Part shown: positions 43,918 through 54,254 of the stretch, piece after piece | Layout of the letters: every line of letters begins with the position of its first letter | Position numbering within the stretch: the stretch's first letter is position 1 | Source: Acidobacteriota bacterium | Lineage (GTDB): Bacteria > Acidobacteriota > Vicinamibacteria > Vicinamibacterales > UBA8438 | Direction: 5' to 3' | Assembly: GCA_009861545.1 (NCBI GenBank) | Contig: VXME01000151.1 | Location: forward strand, 1-57,035 | DNA: 57,035 nucleotides | The notes under the pieces: model-generated | What the model was told of the DNA's origin: nothing | The model's input: only the letters and a program-made list of their open reading frames with translations | The model's database searches: none | Program-made: the position numbers and the translations under genes

Positions 43918-46900
43918 TGCGACTCCATCAGCTCGAAATCGCCGGATTCAAGAGCTTCGCGGAACGGGCCGCCCTGGCGTTCGACGATGGCGTGACCGCG
44001 ATCGTCGGGCCCAACGGTTGCGGCAAGAGCAACGTCATAGACGCCATTACGTGGGTGTTGGGTGAGCAGAGCGCACGCAGCCTGCGGGGCGAGCGGATGG
44101 AGGACATCATCTTCAGCGGCAGTGACGCCCGGCGTCCGACCGCGGCTGCGGAGGTTCGCATTCAACTCTCCGAGGTGACGGCCGCCCTGGCGAACGGCGC
44201 CAACGGGCTGCCCGTCGCCGGCGCCCCGCTTCGGGCCTTGAACGGCAACGGCGCCGGGCGCGGCGGCAGGGGGCATGGCAACGGCAGGGCGCATCCGATG
44301 GGCGCGGGGCCGCCTCCGCCCGTGGCGGCCAGGCCGTCGCCGGCCGAGCGGGACCCGGCGCGCCTGCACGATGAGGACGACGATCCGGCCGAGCCTGCCA
44401 TCAGCCGCGACGTCGAGGTGGCCCGGCGGCTGTACAGGTCGGGGGAGAGCGAGTATCTCATCGACGGGCGGGTCTGCCGGCTCCGCGACATTCAGGATCT
44501 CCTGATGGACTCGGGACTCGGCGTGAAGGCCTATGCGGTCATAGAGCAGGGGCGGATCGGACAGATCCTGGGCGCACGGCCCGCCGAGCGCCGGCAACTG
44601 CTCGAGGAGGCGGCGGGTGTCACCAAGTACAGGGCCCGGCGCCGTACGGCGGAGCTGAAGCTCGAGGCCGCGCAGCAGAACCTGACGCGCGTCGACGACA
44701 TCGTCTTCGAGGTGGAGAAACAGCGCGGCGCACTCAAGCGACAGGCTGCCAAGGCACGCCGGTATCGCCGGCTGCGCGAAGAGCTGCGGCGGTGGCAGAG
44801 CGTGCACTTCGCGCGCCGGAGCCGCTTGCTCGAGAACGCCATCGAGACCGCCACCGAGCGGCTGGGCGAGGCGCGAGAAGCAGAACGGGGAGCGGCAGCC
44901 GCACTGGCGGCGCTGGAGAGCGGCCGGGAGCGCCTGCGCCTGGAGCTGGCCGAGACCGACGGCGCGGCGACGGCGCTTCGCGAGACGGCGCATGCTCGCG
45001 AAATCGAGGTCGAGCGGCATCAACAGCGGATCGAGTTCGGCAAGCGCCGCGCCGGGGAGCTTGCGAAGGCCGTCGAGCAGGGGGCCGCTACGCTGGGATC
45101 CCTCGAGGCGCGCTGCGGCCCTCTCGGAGAAGAGCTGGAGGCGCAGCGGACGGCGCACGGGCGATGCGTCGTCGATCGCGACACGACGCTCGAGCGGCTG
45201 CAGGACGCCGAACGGGCACTGGCGGAGGGTCAGCGGGCGATCGAGGGGCGGGAGGGAGACGTCGAAGCCGCTCGCAGCGAGATGTTCGCGGCAGTGAACG
45301 CGGCGACTGCGTTGCAGAACGTCATCGACAACGCCGCCTCGGTCCACCGTCGAATCGCCGAATCCCTGTCGAAGACCGATGCGGAAGCGGCCGATCTCGA
45401 GGCGGAGTCCGACCGTATCGGCGGGGCGCGGGCGACGGCGGAGGCGGCTCGCGGCCAGGGGCGTGAGAGGTTGGCGGCCGTGCATGCCGCGCGGGCCGAG
45501 CGGAAGGCGGAGCTCGCATCCGCCCGCGTTGCGATCGAGTCCCGTGCGAGCGATCTGCGGGCTCGCGAGCAGCAGGTGGCGGTGGCGCGCGCGCGCGTCG
45601 AGTCGCTCGAGGAGATCGAGGCCGGGCGCACCGCGTACGGCGAAGCCGCGCGAGAGATCCTCGCCGCCGGCAGCGAGGTCGCCCATCATGGATCGGTGGC
45701 CGACCATCTCGAGGTCGAGCGGGCGGACGAGACGGCGGTCGAGTCCTGTCTGGCGGACGTTCTGCAGGACGTGGTCGTGCCGTCGCGCAGGGACGCGCTC
45801 GCCGGTGCGGCGCTTGCCGCCGCGCGCGACATGGGGCGTTGCGGCTTCCTCGTCACCGACGACGCGCAGGCGGCCAGCGCCGCCGACCCTCCGCATCCCG
45901 CGCTCCGGGGACTGACGGACGTCGTGCGCGTGAACGGCGCCGGCGAGGCTGCGGTGCGGCGGTTGCTGCAGCAGCGGTGGGTCGCGCCGTCCATCGAAGT
46001 GGCGGCGGCCGCGGCAGGCGCGACGGAGGACCCGATCGCGACGCCGGAGGGCGTCGTCCTGCGGGGAGCGGGCCGCCTCGCCGGTGGCGGCCGCCGGGGC
46101 GCTTCGGGACTGCTCGGTCCGAAGCGGGAGATCAAGGAGTTGCGCGAACGGATCGGCCGCGAGGCTGAGGCGGTCGAGCGGCTCGGCGGCGAGATCGAGG
46201 CGCACGAGGCCGGCGCGGTGCGGATCGAACACGCCCTCGGCGCGCTGCAGGACGACGCGCACACGCTGGAGAAGCAGCTCGTCGGCCTCGACATGCAATT
46301 GACGCGGCTCGACGACGAGCGGACGCGGGTTGCGGACAGGCAACGCGTGGTCGAGATCGAACGCGGGCAGTTGACGGAGGAACGAGGCGCTCTCGAGGCG
46401 CGGGAGGCGGAGGCGCGCGAGGCGATAGAACGGCTGGAGGCGGACCAGAGATCGGCCGACGAGTGTTTCATGGAGGCCGAGCGCCGCCTGCACCACGCCC
46501 GGGAGGCGGTCGAGTCCCTGGGGCAGGACGCCGCCAACTGCAGAGCGCGGCATGCGACCATGTCCGAGCGCGCCGCGGCGCTTGCATCGGACGTGCGGCG
46601 GCTCGATGACCAGGCCAACGAGCTGCGCGAGAGGATCGCGCGGTGCAAAGCCGACAACGAGCGCGCCGGCGCCGACAGAGGCGGCATTCTGGAGGAGGTG
46701 GCCCGCTGCGAACGGAAGCTCGACACCGACGTCGAGCAGTTCGATGCGCTCCGGCGGGAGATCGTGCAGGTCGACGAGCAGGTTGCGGCGTTGCGGCAGC
46801 GGATCGCGGCCCACGACGAGCAGGTCCGGGTTGGCCGGCAGACGCTCGAGGGCGCCCGCGCCGAGGTTGGCCGGCAGGAGGTGTCTCTGGCCACGGCCGA

Positions 46901-47822
46901 CGCCGATCTGGCGCACCTGACCGAGTCGTGCGCGGCGTCGTTGCAGGCCAGTCTGCAGGACGTCCGGCGGGAGGTGGACGCACTCGAAGCGGATGGCCCG
47001 CTCGAGCCCGACCGTGCGCTCCTCGGCGCGCGGGCGCCTGCGGCCGATGCATCCGATGATGACCCGCCCGTCGCGACGGTGGCCGGGGCGCAAGCGCGTT
47101 TCGCCGATGACGATGCCGTCGGTGCGGACGACGCGAGCGGAGCGGACGGCGGCGGAGGGCCGGCCGAGGCACGACCGGTCGACGCGGATAGGATGGTCGA
47201 CCTCCTGCGCGCGAAGGTCGAACGGCTCGGCGCAGTCAACATGATGGCCATCGACCAGTTCGACGAGCTGGAGGAGCGGCACGCGTTCCTTACCGCCCAG
47301 CGGAAGGATCTGCTCGATTCGATTGCGACGACGGGAGATGCCATCAAGCGGATCGATGCAACGACCCGCACGCGTTTTCGGGAGGCGTTCACGGCCGTCA
47401 ACGCACATTTTCAGTTGACGTTCGAGACGCTGTTCGGGGGTGGGCGCGCCGAGCTGGTGTTGCTCGACGAATCGGACGTGCTGGAGAGCGGCATCGACAT
47501 TGCCGCGCAGCCGCCGGGGAAGCGGCTCCAGAGCATTCAACTGCTCTCCGGCGGCGAGAAGGCGCTGACGGCGATGGCGTTGATGTTCGCCATCTTCAAG
47601 TATCGGCCGAGCCCCTTCTGTCTTCTGGACGAGATCGACGCGCCGCTGGACGACGCCAACATCGGGCGTTTCGTGGACATGCTGCGAGGACTTCAGGATC
47701 GGACGCAGTTCGTCCTGGTCACGCACAACCGCAAGACGATGGAGATCGCGGACCGCCTCTACGGCATCACGATGGAGGAGCCGGGCGTGTCGAAGCTGAT
47801 CTCCGTCAACATGGCGCAGTAG
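43917..47822 (+). CDS. smc: Chromosome partition protein SMC, with low-complexity head insertions
   Basis: SMC dimers organise and segregate chromosomes. The 1301-residue protein starts MRLHQLEIAGFKSFAERAAL with Walker A GPNGCGKSN (residues 31-39). It has long coiled coils (residues about 240-530 and 690-1030) around a hinge (YGEAAREILAAGSEVAHH onward). The C-terminal ATPase half has the signature LLSGGEKALTAMALMF and Walker B FCLLDEIDAPLDDAN. Two insertions are unusual: Gly/Pro/Asn-rich residues 91-160 inside the N-terminal head, and an Ala/Asp/Gly-rich stretch (about 1026-1090) before the C-terminal head. The start at 43917 fits the family; earlier in-frame codons do not. It is coupled to the short ORF above. 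Confidence 0.93.
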   Translation: MRLHQLEIAGFKSFAERAALAFDDGVTAIVGPNGCGKSNVIDAITWVLGEQSARSLRGERMEDIIFSGSDARRPTAAAEVRIQLSEVTAALANGANGLPVAGAPLRALNGNGAGRGGRGHGNGRAHPMGAGPPPPVAARPSPAERDPARLHDEDDDPAEPAISRDVEVARRLYRSGESEYLIDGRVCRLRDIQDLLMDSGLGVKAYAVIEQGRIGQILGARPAERRQLLEEAAGVTKYRARRRTAELKLEAAQQNLTRVDDIVFEVEKQRGALKRQAAKARRYRRLREELRRWQSVHFARRSRLLENAIETATERLGEAREAERGAAAALAALESGRERLRLELAETDGAATALRETAHAREIEVERHQQRIEFGKRRAGELAKAVEQGAATLGSLEARCGPLGEELEAQRTAHGRCVVDRDTTLERLQDAERALAEGQRAIEGREGDVEAARSEMFAAVNAATALQNVIDNAASVHRRIAESLSKTDAEAADLEAESDRIGGARATAEAARGQGRERLAAVHAARAERKAELASARVAIESRASDLRAREQQVAVARARVESLEEIEAGRTAYGEAAREILAAGSEVAHHGSVADHLEVERADETAVESCLADVLQDVVVPSRRDALAGAALAAARDMGRCGFLVTDDAQAASAADPPHPALRGLTDVVRVNGAGEAAVRRLLQQRWVAPSIEVAAAAAGATEDPIATPEGVVLRGAGRLAGGGRRGASGLLGPKREIKELRERIGREAEAVERLGGEIEAHEAGAVRIEHALGALQDDAHTLEKQLVGLDMQLTRLDDERTRVADRQRVVEIERGQLTEERGALEAREAEAREAIERLEADQRSADECFMEAERRLHHAREAVESLGQDAANCRARHATMSERAAALASDVRRLDDQANELRERIARCKADNERAGADRGGILEEVARCERKLDTDVEQFDALRREIVQVDEQVAALRQRIAAHDEQVRVGRQTLEGARAEVGRQEVSLATADADLAHLTESCAASLQASLQDVRREVDALEADGPLEPDRALLGARAPAADASDDDPPVATVAGAQARFADDDAVGADDASGADGGGGPAEARPVDADRMVDLLRAKVERLGAVNMMAIDQFDELEERHAFLTAQRKDLLDSIATTGDAIKRIDATTRTRFREAFTAVNAHFQLTFETLFGGGRAELVLLDESDVLESGIDIAAQPPGKRLQSIQLLSGGEKALTAMALMFAIFKYRPSPFCLLDEIDAPLDDANIGRFVDMLRGLQDRTQFVLVTHNRKTMEIADRLYGITMEEPGVSKLISVNMAQ

Positions 47823-47826
47823 TCGG

Positions 47827-48942
47827 GTGAACGAAGGCAAGGCGGCTCGCTTCCACCGGCTGAGGCGCCGGAGCCGGCGCCTCGCGTTCGTCGCGAGGGC
47901 CGGTGTCCTACTCGCCGCGGTCGGTTGGGGATACCCGGCGGACTTCGTCTCCGCCGCCCTGTCGGTGGCCGTGCTGCCCGACGCGGTTCGGGTTGTGCTG
48001 GGGGCCGGTCTGTTCACGGCCGCGCTCTTTCTGGCCAGCGAGTTGCTGGCGCTGCCCTTCGTGTTCCACGCGGACTTTCTGCTGGAACGGCGGTTCGGCC
48101 TCTCGCGGCAATCGTTCGGCGGTTGGCTGCTCGGGCAGGGGCAGGTGACCGCGATGCGGATGGCCGGGTGGGCCGCCGGTGCGGTTGCCGTCTATGCGGC
48201 CATCGGGATCTCGCCGGACATGTGGTGGCGGCTGGCGGGAGCGGGCTGGCTGGTGGCGGGAGCGGCGCAGGCGAGCCTCGCCTCGGCCATGCTGGCGCGG
48301 CGCACGCGGCCGCTGGAGCGACCAGCGCTACGGGCTCGACTCGAGGCGCTGACGCGGCGGGTCGGAGCGCCGAGCATCGCCATTCACGAATGGCGCGTCG
48401 GGCCGACGAGCGATGCGGCGAACGCGGCGGTCGTCGGTATCGGTCCCTCCCGGCGCATCCTGGTCTCGGACACGTTGCTCGATGACTATAGCGATGAGGA
48501 GATCGAGGTGATCATCGCGCACGAGATCGGCCACCACGTGCACTGGGACATGTGGCAGGCAATCTTCAGCGCCGCCGCGGTGGCGCTGGCGGCGTTCTGG
48601 ACCGCCGATACGGTGCTGAGCGCGGCACCGCTGTCACTGCTCGGCGTCGAGGGCCTGTGGGACGTCGGCAGCGTGCCGCTGCTGGCGCTCGTGTACGGGG
48701 CGGTCTCGATCGCCGCGGCCCCGATGGTCAACCTGCTGTCGCGCTGGCAAGAGCGCAGAGCCGACCGCTACGCGTTGCGCGTGACGGGCAATCTCGAGGC
48801 GTTCGTATCCGGACTCCGCCGGGTGAGCGCGCAGTATCTCGCAGAGGAACGCCCCCCGCGGCTCGTCGAGTGGTTCTTCCATTCCCACCCCTCGCTGGCC
48901 GCCCGGATGGCGGGAGCCCGCGCCGCCGCTTCGAAGAGCTAG
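47827..48942 (+). CDS. M48-family membrane metalloprotease (Ste24/HtpX-like)
   Basis: The 371-residue protein has several membrane helices (such as VVLGAGLFTAALFLASELLA and WLVAGAAQASLASAML) and the zinc motif HEIGHH (about residues 236-241) within EVIIAHEIGHHVHWDMW. The third ligand is probably the Glu in RWQERRADRYAL. Family members remove misfolded membrane proteins or process prenylated substrates. The N-terminal half resembles CAAX protease 1 (Ste24) in length and layout. The GTG start at 47827 lies four bases after the smc stop. Confidence 0.85.
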   Translation: MNEGKAARFHRLRRRSRRLAFVARAGVLLAAVGWGYPADFVSAALSVAVLPDAVRVVLGAGLFTAALFLASELLALPFVFHADFLLERRFGLSRQSFGGWLLGQGQVTAMRMAGWAAGAVAVYAAIGISPDMWWRLAGAGWLVAGAAQASLASAMLARRTRPLERPALRARLEALTRRVGAPSIAIHEWRVGPTSDAANAAVVGIGPSRRILVSDTLLDDYSDEEIEVIIAHEIGHHVHWDMWQAIFSAAAVALAAFWTADTVLSAAPLSLLGVEGLWDVGSVPLLALVYGAVSIAAAPMVNLLSRWQERRADRYALRVTGNLEAFVSGLRRVSAQYLAEERPPRLVEWFFHSHPSLAARMAGARAAASKS

Positions 48943-48961
48943 GAGTCTGTGCCGCCAGGGT

Positions 48962-51172
<2,211 letters not shown>

Positions 51173-51191
51173 GGGGATGGGCTCCAGTTCT

Positions 51192-51211
51192 CGGGACGAC
51201 TCATGGTCCCG
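51192..51211. repeat. Hairpin in the rpsO-pnp spacer
   Basis: CGGGAC (51192-51197) pairs with GTCCCG (51206-51211) with an 8-base loop, in the 96-base gap before pnp. In enteric bacteria the pnp leader forms a hairpin used for autoregulation through RNase III and PNPase; this one is short and the parallel is only suggestive. Confidence 0.3.
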
Positions 51212-51268
51212 GCGCGTTGCGCGGAGAGGCGGGCAGCGGTCTCGTCGGGACCGGTCGTTGTCTCGCGC

Positions 51269-51538
51269 CTACTTGCGGATGCCGAGCCGCTTGATCAGGT
51301 CCGCGTATCGCTCGGTATCCTTGCCTTTGAGGTAGTCGAGGAGGCGACGACGCCGACCGACGAGTTGCAGCAGGCCACGACGTGAGTGGTGATCCTTGGC
51401 GTGGGTCTTGAAGTGCTCCGTCAGGTAGGTGATGCGTTCGCTGAGAATCGCGATCTGTACCTGCGGGGAGCCGGTATCGCTGTCGTGCAGCCGATACGAG
51501 CCAATCAGTTCAGACTTCCGCTCCTTGGCCAGCGCCAC
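51269..51538 (-). CDS. rpsO: 30S ribosomal protein S15
   Basis: S15 is a primary 16S rRNA-binding protein. The GTG at 51538 gives 89 residues, [20 protein letters not shown], the exact family length and closely similar to the usual MAxxxERK start. A TTG at 51544 would add two residues. AGAGAGG lies nine bases before the GTG but only three before the TTG, which favours the GTG. The [15 protein letters not shown] and [22 protein letters not shown] segments are standard. Confidence 0.95.
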   Translation of the reverse strand: MALAKERKSELIGSYRLHDSDTGSPQVQIAILSERITYLTEHFKTHAKDHHSRRGLLQLVGRRRRLLDYLKGKDTERYADLIKRLGIRK

Positions 51539-51592
51539 GTGCAACTACCTCTCTACTCTTGCTTTACTCGCCACTACGTTCAACACGCGATC

Positions 51593-52522
51593 CTACACTA
51601 GAACGATTGTCGGGTGCAAAAGCCGGGCCGCGCCCACTTTCGCGATAGCGATCAACATACCCTCACCGTCGTAGAGCTTCGCCGTCGCCGCTGCGGAGGA
51701 GACCGCGCGTGAGGCCCAGTCCGCGCTCGACGAGACGACGTCGGCAGCGGTCAGATCGTTGCCGTGCCGCGCCCGCCGTGCGCCGTGCTCGGTCAGCACC
51801 AGTCGCGGGAGCTCCGGCAGCAGCTCCGCGAGCGGCACCATCCGGTCCGCGACGGCGGGACCGCGGGACTCGATCTCTTCGATCGAGACCGCGCCGCGCA
51901 GATCGAACGCCCCGTTGCGGTGCCGCCGCAGCGTTTCCAGGCAGCCTCCGCAACCGAGCGCCGCGCCGAGGTCGTGGGCGAACGCGCGCATGTAGAAGCC
52001 CGGGTCGCACGTGACGCGGCACCGTACCCGCGTGCCGTCGACCCGCAGCACCGCAGCGGCGTGCACGGTCACCTCGACCGGATCGGGCGCGACCGGCTGG
52101 TTCCTCCGGGCAAGCTTGTAGGCCCGAACGCCGCGGATCTTCTTGGCCGAGAACGGCGGGGGGCGCTGCGGCCGGGTGCCCACGAAAGCCGCCATCGCCC
52201 GTTCGATGGCCGCCGGGTCCGGGGCGTTCACGAGGCCGGTTCCCATCCTGTCCCGCGCGTCCGCGGTGATCGTGCCGGTGGCGTCGTAGGTGTCGGTAGA
52301 GACGCCGAGCAGGATGCATCCCTCATAGGTCTTGCGTCCCGCCGAGAGGAGAGAGGCAAGGCGCGTCGCCCTTCCTACGACGAGTGGCAGCACGCCGGTG
52401 GCCAGCGGGTCCAGCGTGCCTATGTGACCGACCCGTTTGACCCCGAGCGACCGGCGGGCGTGCGCCACGACGTCGTGCGACGTCAGGCCGGAGGGCTTGT
52501 CGACGACCAGAACCCCATCCAT
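51593..52522 (-). CDS. truB: tRNA pseudouridine-55 synthase
   Basis: TruB makes pseudouridine 55 in the T-arm of tRNAs. The 309-residue protein starts MDGVLVVDKPSGLTSHDVV and has the catalytic Asp in GTLDPLATGVLPL. YEGCILLGVSTDTYDATG and the thumb region KKIRGVRAYKLAR follow, then a C-terminal PUA-like part. The ATG at 52522 lies one base beyond the nrnA stop; the longer frame upstream belongs to the shadow of nrnA. Confidence 0.94.
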   Translation of the reverse strand: MDGVLVVDKPSGLTSHDVVAHARRSLGVKRVGHIGTLDPLATGVLPLVVGRATRLASLLSAGRKTYEGCILLGVSTDTYDATGTITADARDRMGTGLVNAPDPAAIERAMAAFVGTRPQRPPPFSAKKIRGVRAYKLARRNQPVAPDPVEVTVHAAAVLRVDGTRVRCRVTCDPGFYMRAFAHDLGAALGCGGCLETLRRHRNGAFDLRGAVSIEEIESRGPAVADRMVPLAELLPELPRLVLTEHGARRARHGNDLTAADVVSSSADWASRAVSSAAATAKLYDGEGMLIAIAKVGAARLLHPTIVLV

Positions 52523-52523
52523 C

Positions 52524-53516
52524 TCAGGACCCGGGTGCGGCCGCCACGTGCGTTCCGGATTCCGTGACGGCCGCCGCGGTGCGCGCCAGCAGCCGTGACT
52601 CGACGTCCGGCCCGGGCACGTCCAGGGTGCAGCCGGCGGCATTGCGATGACCGCCGCCGCCGAATGCCGCGGCGACCGCACGGACGTCGACGAGTCCCTT
52701 CGATCGCAGGCTGACCCGAGCAACTCCGTCGAGCGCCCGGAACATGATCACGGCTTCGACGTCCCGGGCCGCCAGCGGCAGGTTGATGACGCCCTCCATG
52801 TCGTCGGGCGGGCAGCCGGTCTCGCGGAGCAACGCCTCGTCGATGCGCAGGACGGCGATGCGGCCGTCCGCCTCGAGGCGCATCTCGTTCAGCAACCGGC
52901 CCGTCAGGCGCAGCTTGCCGAGCGAGCTGTTCTGGTAGATCGCGGCCGCCAGGGCCGCGGCGTCGACGCCGCAGGCGGCCGCGTTCCGGCAGGTCTCGAA
53001 CGTGCGGGCGGTGATGTTCGCATGCCGGAACGAGCCGGTGTCCGTCAGGATGCCGGCGTACAGCGCGGCCCCGATGTCCGGCGTCAACGCGACGCCCAAC
53101 GCGGCGATCAGGTCATGCACCATTTCCGCGCAAGCCGCGGCGGTCGGGTCGAACCAGTTGAGCGCGCCGTACATCGCGTTACCGGCGTGGTGATCGATGT
53201 TGACGACGGGCTGGCGGTCGAGTCCGACGACCTCCGTGCGCTCCAGGGTTCCGCACTCGAGCACGACCGCGGCGTCGAAGCGTCCGTTCACGGCCGCGGC
53301 CACCTCGATCCCGTCCGCACCCGGGAGCGTTCTCAGGTAGGCGGGCGGCGCGTCATGGTTGACGATCCGGGCCGTCTTGCCGAGTGCCCGCAGCGCATGG
53401 GCCAGCGCCAACTGCGAGCCGATGGAATCGCCGTCCGGCCGGACGTGCGAGGCGAGCACGAAACGCTCGCCGTCGAGTAGCGCGGCGGTGATGCGTGCAA
53501 GCGGGTCAGACGTCAT
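52524..53516 (-). CDS. nrnA: DHH-family phosphoesterase (NrnA-like, oligoribonuclease/pAp phosphatase)
   Basis: The DHH motifs are in place: SHVRPDGDSIGSQLALAHAL (first), NIDHHAGN (the DHH) and GGGGHRNAAGC of the DHHA1 domain near the C-terminus. The protein has 330 residues, typical of NrnA, which degrades short RNA oligonucleotides and 3'-phosphoadenosine 5'-phosphate. Synteny between rbfA and truB is normal for this family. The start overlaps the rbfA end by 11 bases. Confidence 0.9.
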   Translation of the reverse strand: MTSDPLARITAALLDGERFVLASHVRPDGDSIGSQLALAHALRALGKTARIVNHDAPPAYLRTLPGADGIEVAAAVNGRFDAAVVLECGTLERTEVVGLDRQPVVNIDHHAGNAMYGALNWFDPTAAACAEMVHDLIAALGVALTPDIGAALYAGILTDTGSFRHANITARTFETCRNAAACGVDAAALAAAIYQNSSLGKLRLTGRLLNEMRLEADGRIAVLRIDEALLRETGCPPDDMEGVINLPLAARDVEAVIMFRALDGVARVSLRSKGLVDVRAVAAAFGGGGHRNAAGCTLDVPGPDVESRLLARTAAAVTESGTHVAAAPGS

Positions 53517-53916
53517 CTCTGTCTTCCGAATCGATGGCCGGGTCGTCGTCCGCGCTCCCGCCGGTCTCCCGGCGCTCCCGCTCGATGTCGTCGAAGATGC
53601 GTGCGATGCGGTCCTGCCGCTCGGTGGAATCGTCGTACAGGAATCTGATCTCCGGCACCTGCCGAAGCTGCAGCCGTTGTCCGATTTCGCGGCGCAGGTA
53701 TGCACGCGCCCGGCGCAGGCCGCGGGCCGCGGTCCGCCGGTCGCTGCCGCCGAGCAGCGTGTAGTAGACGCGGGCGAGCTGGAGGTCCGCTGTCATTCGG
53801 ACGTCGGTGACGGTTACGCCGAGCACACCGGGATCGCGAACGTTGCGTGCCAGCAGCGTCGAGATCTCCGTTCGGACGCGTTCGGCTACGCGCCGGGTGC
53901 GTGTTCCCTGGGTCAT
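53506..53916 (-). CDS. rbfA: Ribosome-binding factor A
   Basis: RbfA assists maturation of 16S rRNA 5' end in late 30S assembly. The 136-residue product has RRVAERVRTEISTLLARNVRDPG and VTDVRMTADLQLARVYYTLLG, the KH-like fold of the family, and PEIRFLYDDSTERQDRI. The last 30 residues are an acidic tail. It is 20 bases after ylxP and shares 11 bases with nrnA. Confidence 0.93.
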   Translation of the reverse strand: MTQGTRTRRVAERVRTEISTLLARNVRDPGVLGVTVTDVRMTADLQLARVYYTLLGGSDRRTAARGLRRARAYLRREIGQRLQLRQVPEIRFLYDDSTERQDRIARIFDDIERERRETGGSADDDPAIDSEDRDDV

Positions 53917-53936
53917 GTGGTGTCCGGCGGTGTGCG

Positions 53937-54221
53937 TCAACTCAGCCACTGCAGGTCGGTCGCCAGAACGAGGCCGGGATCGCGCCGTTCGATCTCTGCG
54001 AGGACGCCCTCGAGGACGCGATCCACGTGGTCCCGGTGGGACGCCACCGCCGCGACGCCGAGGCGGGCTCGCTGGTGGACATCCAGGTGGTCGATCTCCG
54101 CCACCGAGACGTTGAGCTTCCGGACCCGGTCCTTGACGCTCGCGAGGATGCGGCGCTTGTCCTTCAGCGAGCGCGCACCGGGAAAGTGGAGATCGACTGT
54201 CAGCAACCCGACGGCAGGCAT
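53937..54221 (-). CDS. ylxP: DUF503-family small protein (YlxP-like)
   Basis: The 94-residue protein starts MPAVGLLTVDLHFPGARSLK and continues KDKRRILASVKDRVRKLNVSVAEID, the DUF503 signature. It lies between infB and rbfA, where YlxP-type genes are usually found; in Bacillus they are thought to relate to ribosome biogenesis, but the function is not settled. It starts 33 bases after the infB stop. Confidence 0.88.
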   Translation of the reverse strand: MPAVGLLTVDLHFPGARSLKDKRRILASVKDRVRKLNVSVAEIDHLDVHQRARLGVAAVASHRDHVDRVLEGVLAEIERRDPGLVLATDLQWLS

Positions 54222-54254
54222 CGGTCCGGCGGCGACCGGCGGAGTCGCCCCTCG

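Noticed and set aside
43746-48017. Very long open frame (1423 codons) on the minus strand opposite smc
   Set aside because: It is the antisense shadow of a GC-rich coding region, carries no recognisable domain, and the plus strand encodes a full SMC protein with all motifs.
51545-51592. Promoter for rpsO in the A/T-richer gap before it
   Set aside because: A TTGAAC is present but no acceptable -10 follows at 16-18 bases; evidence is too weak to list.
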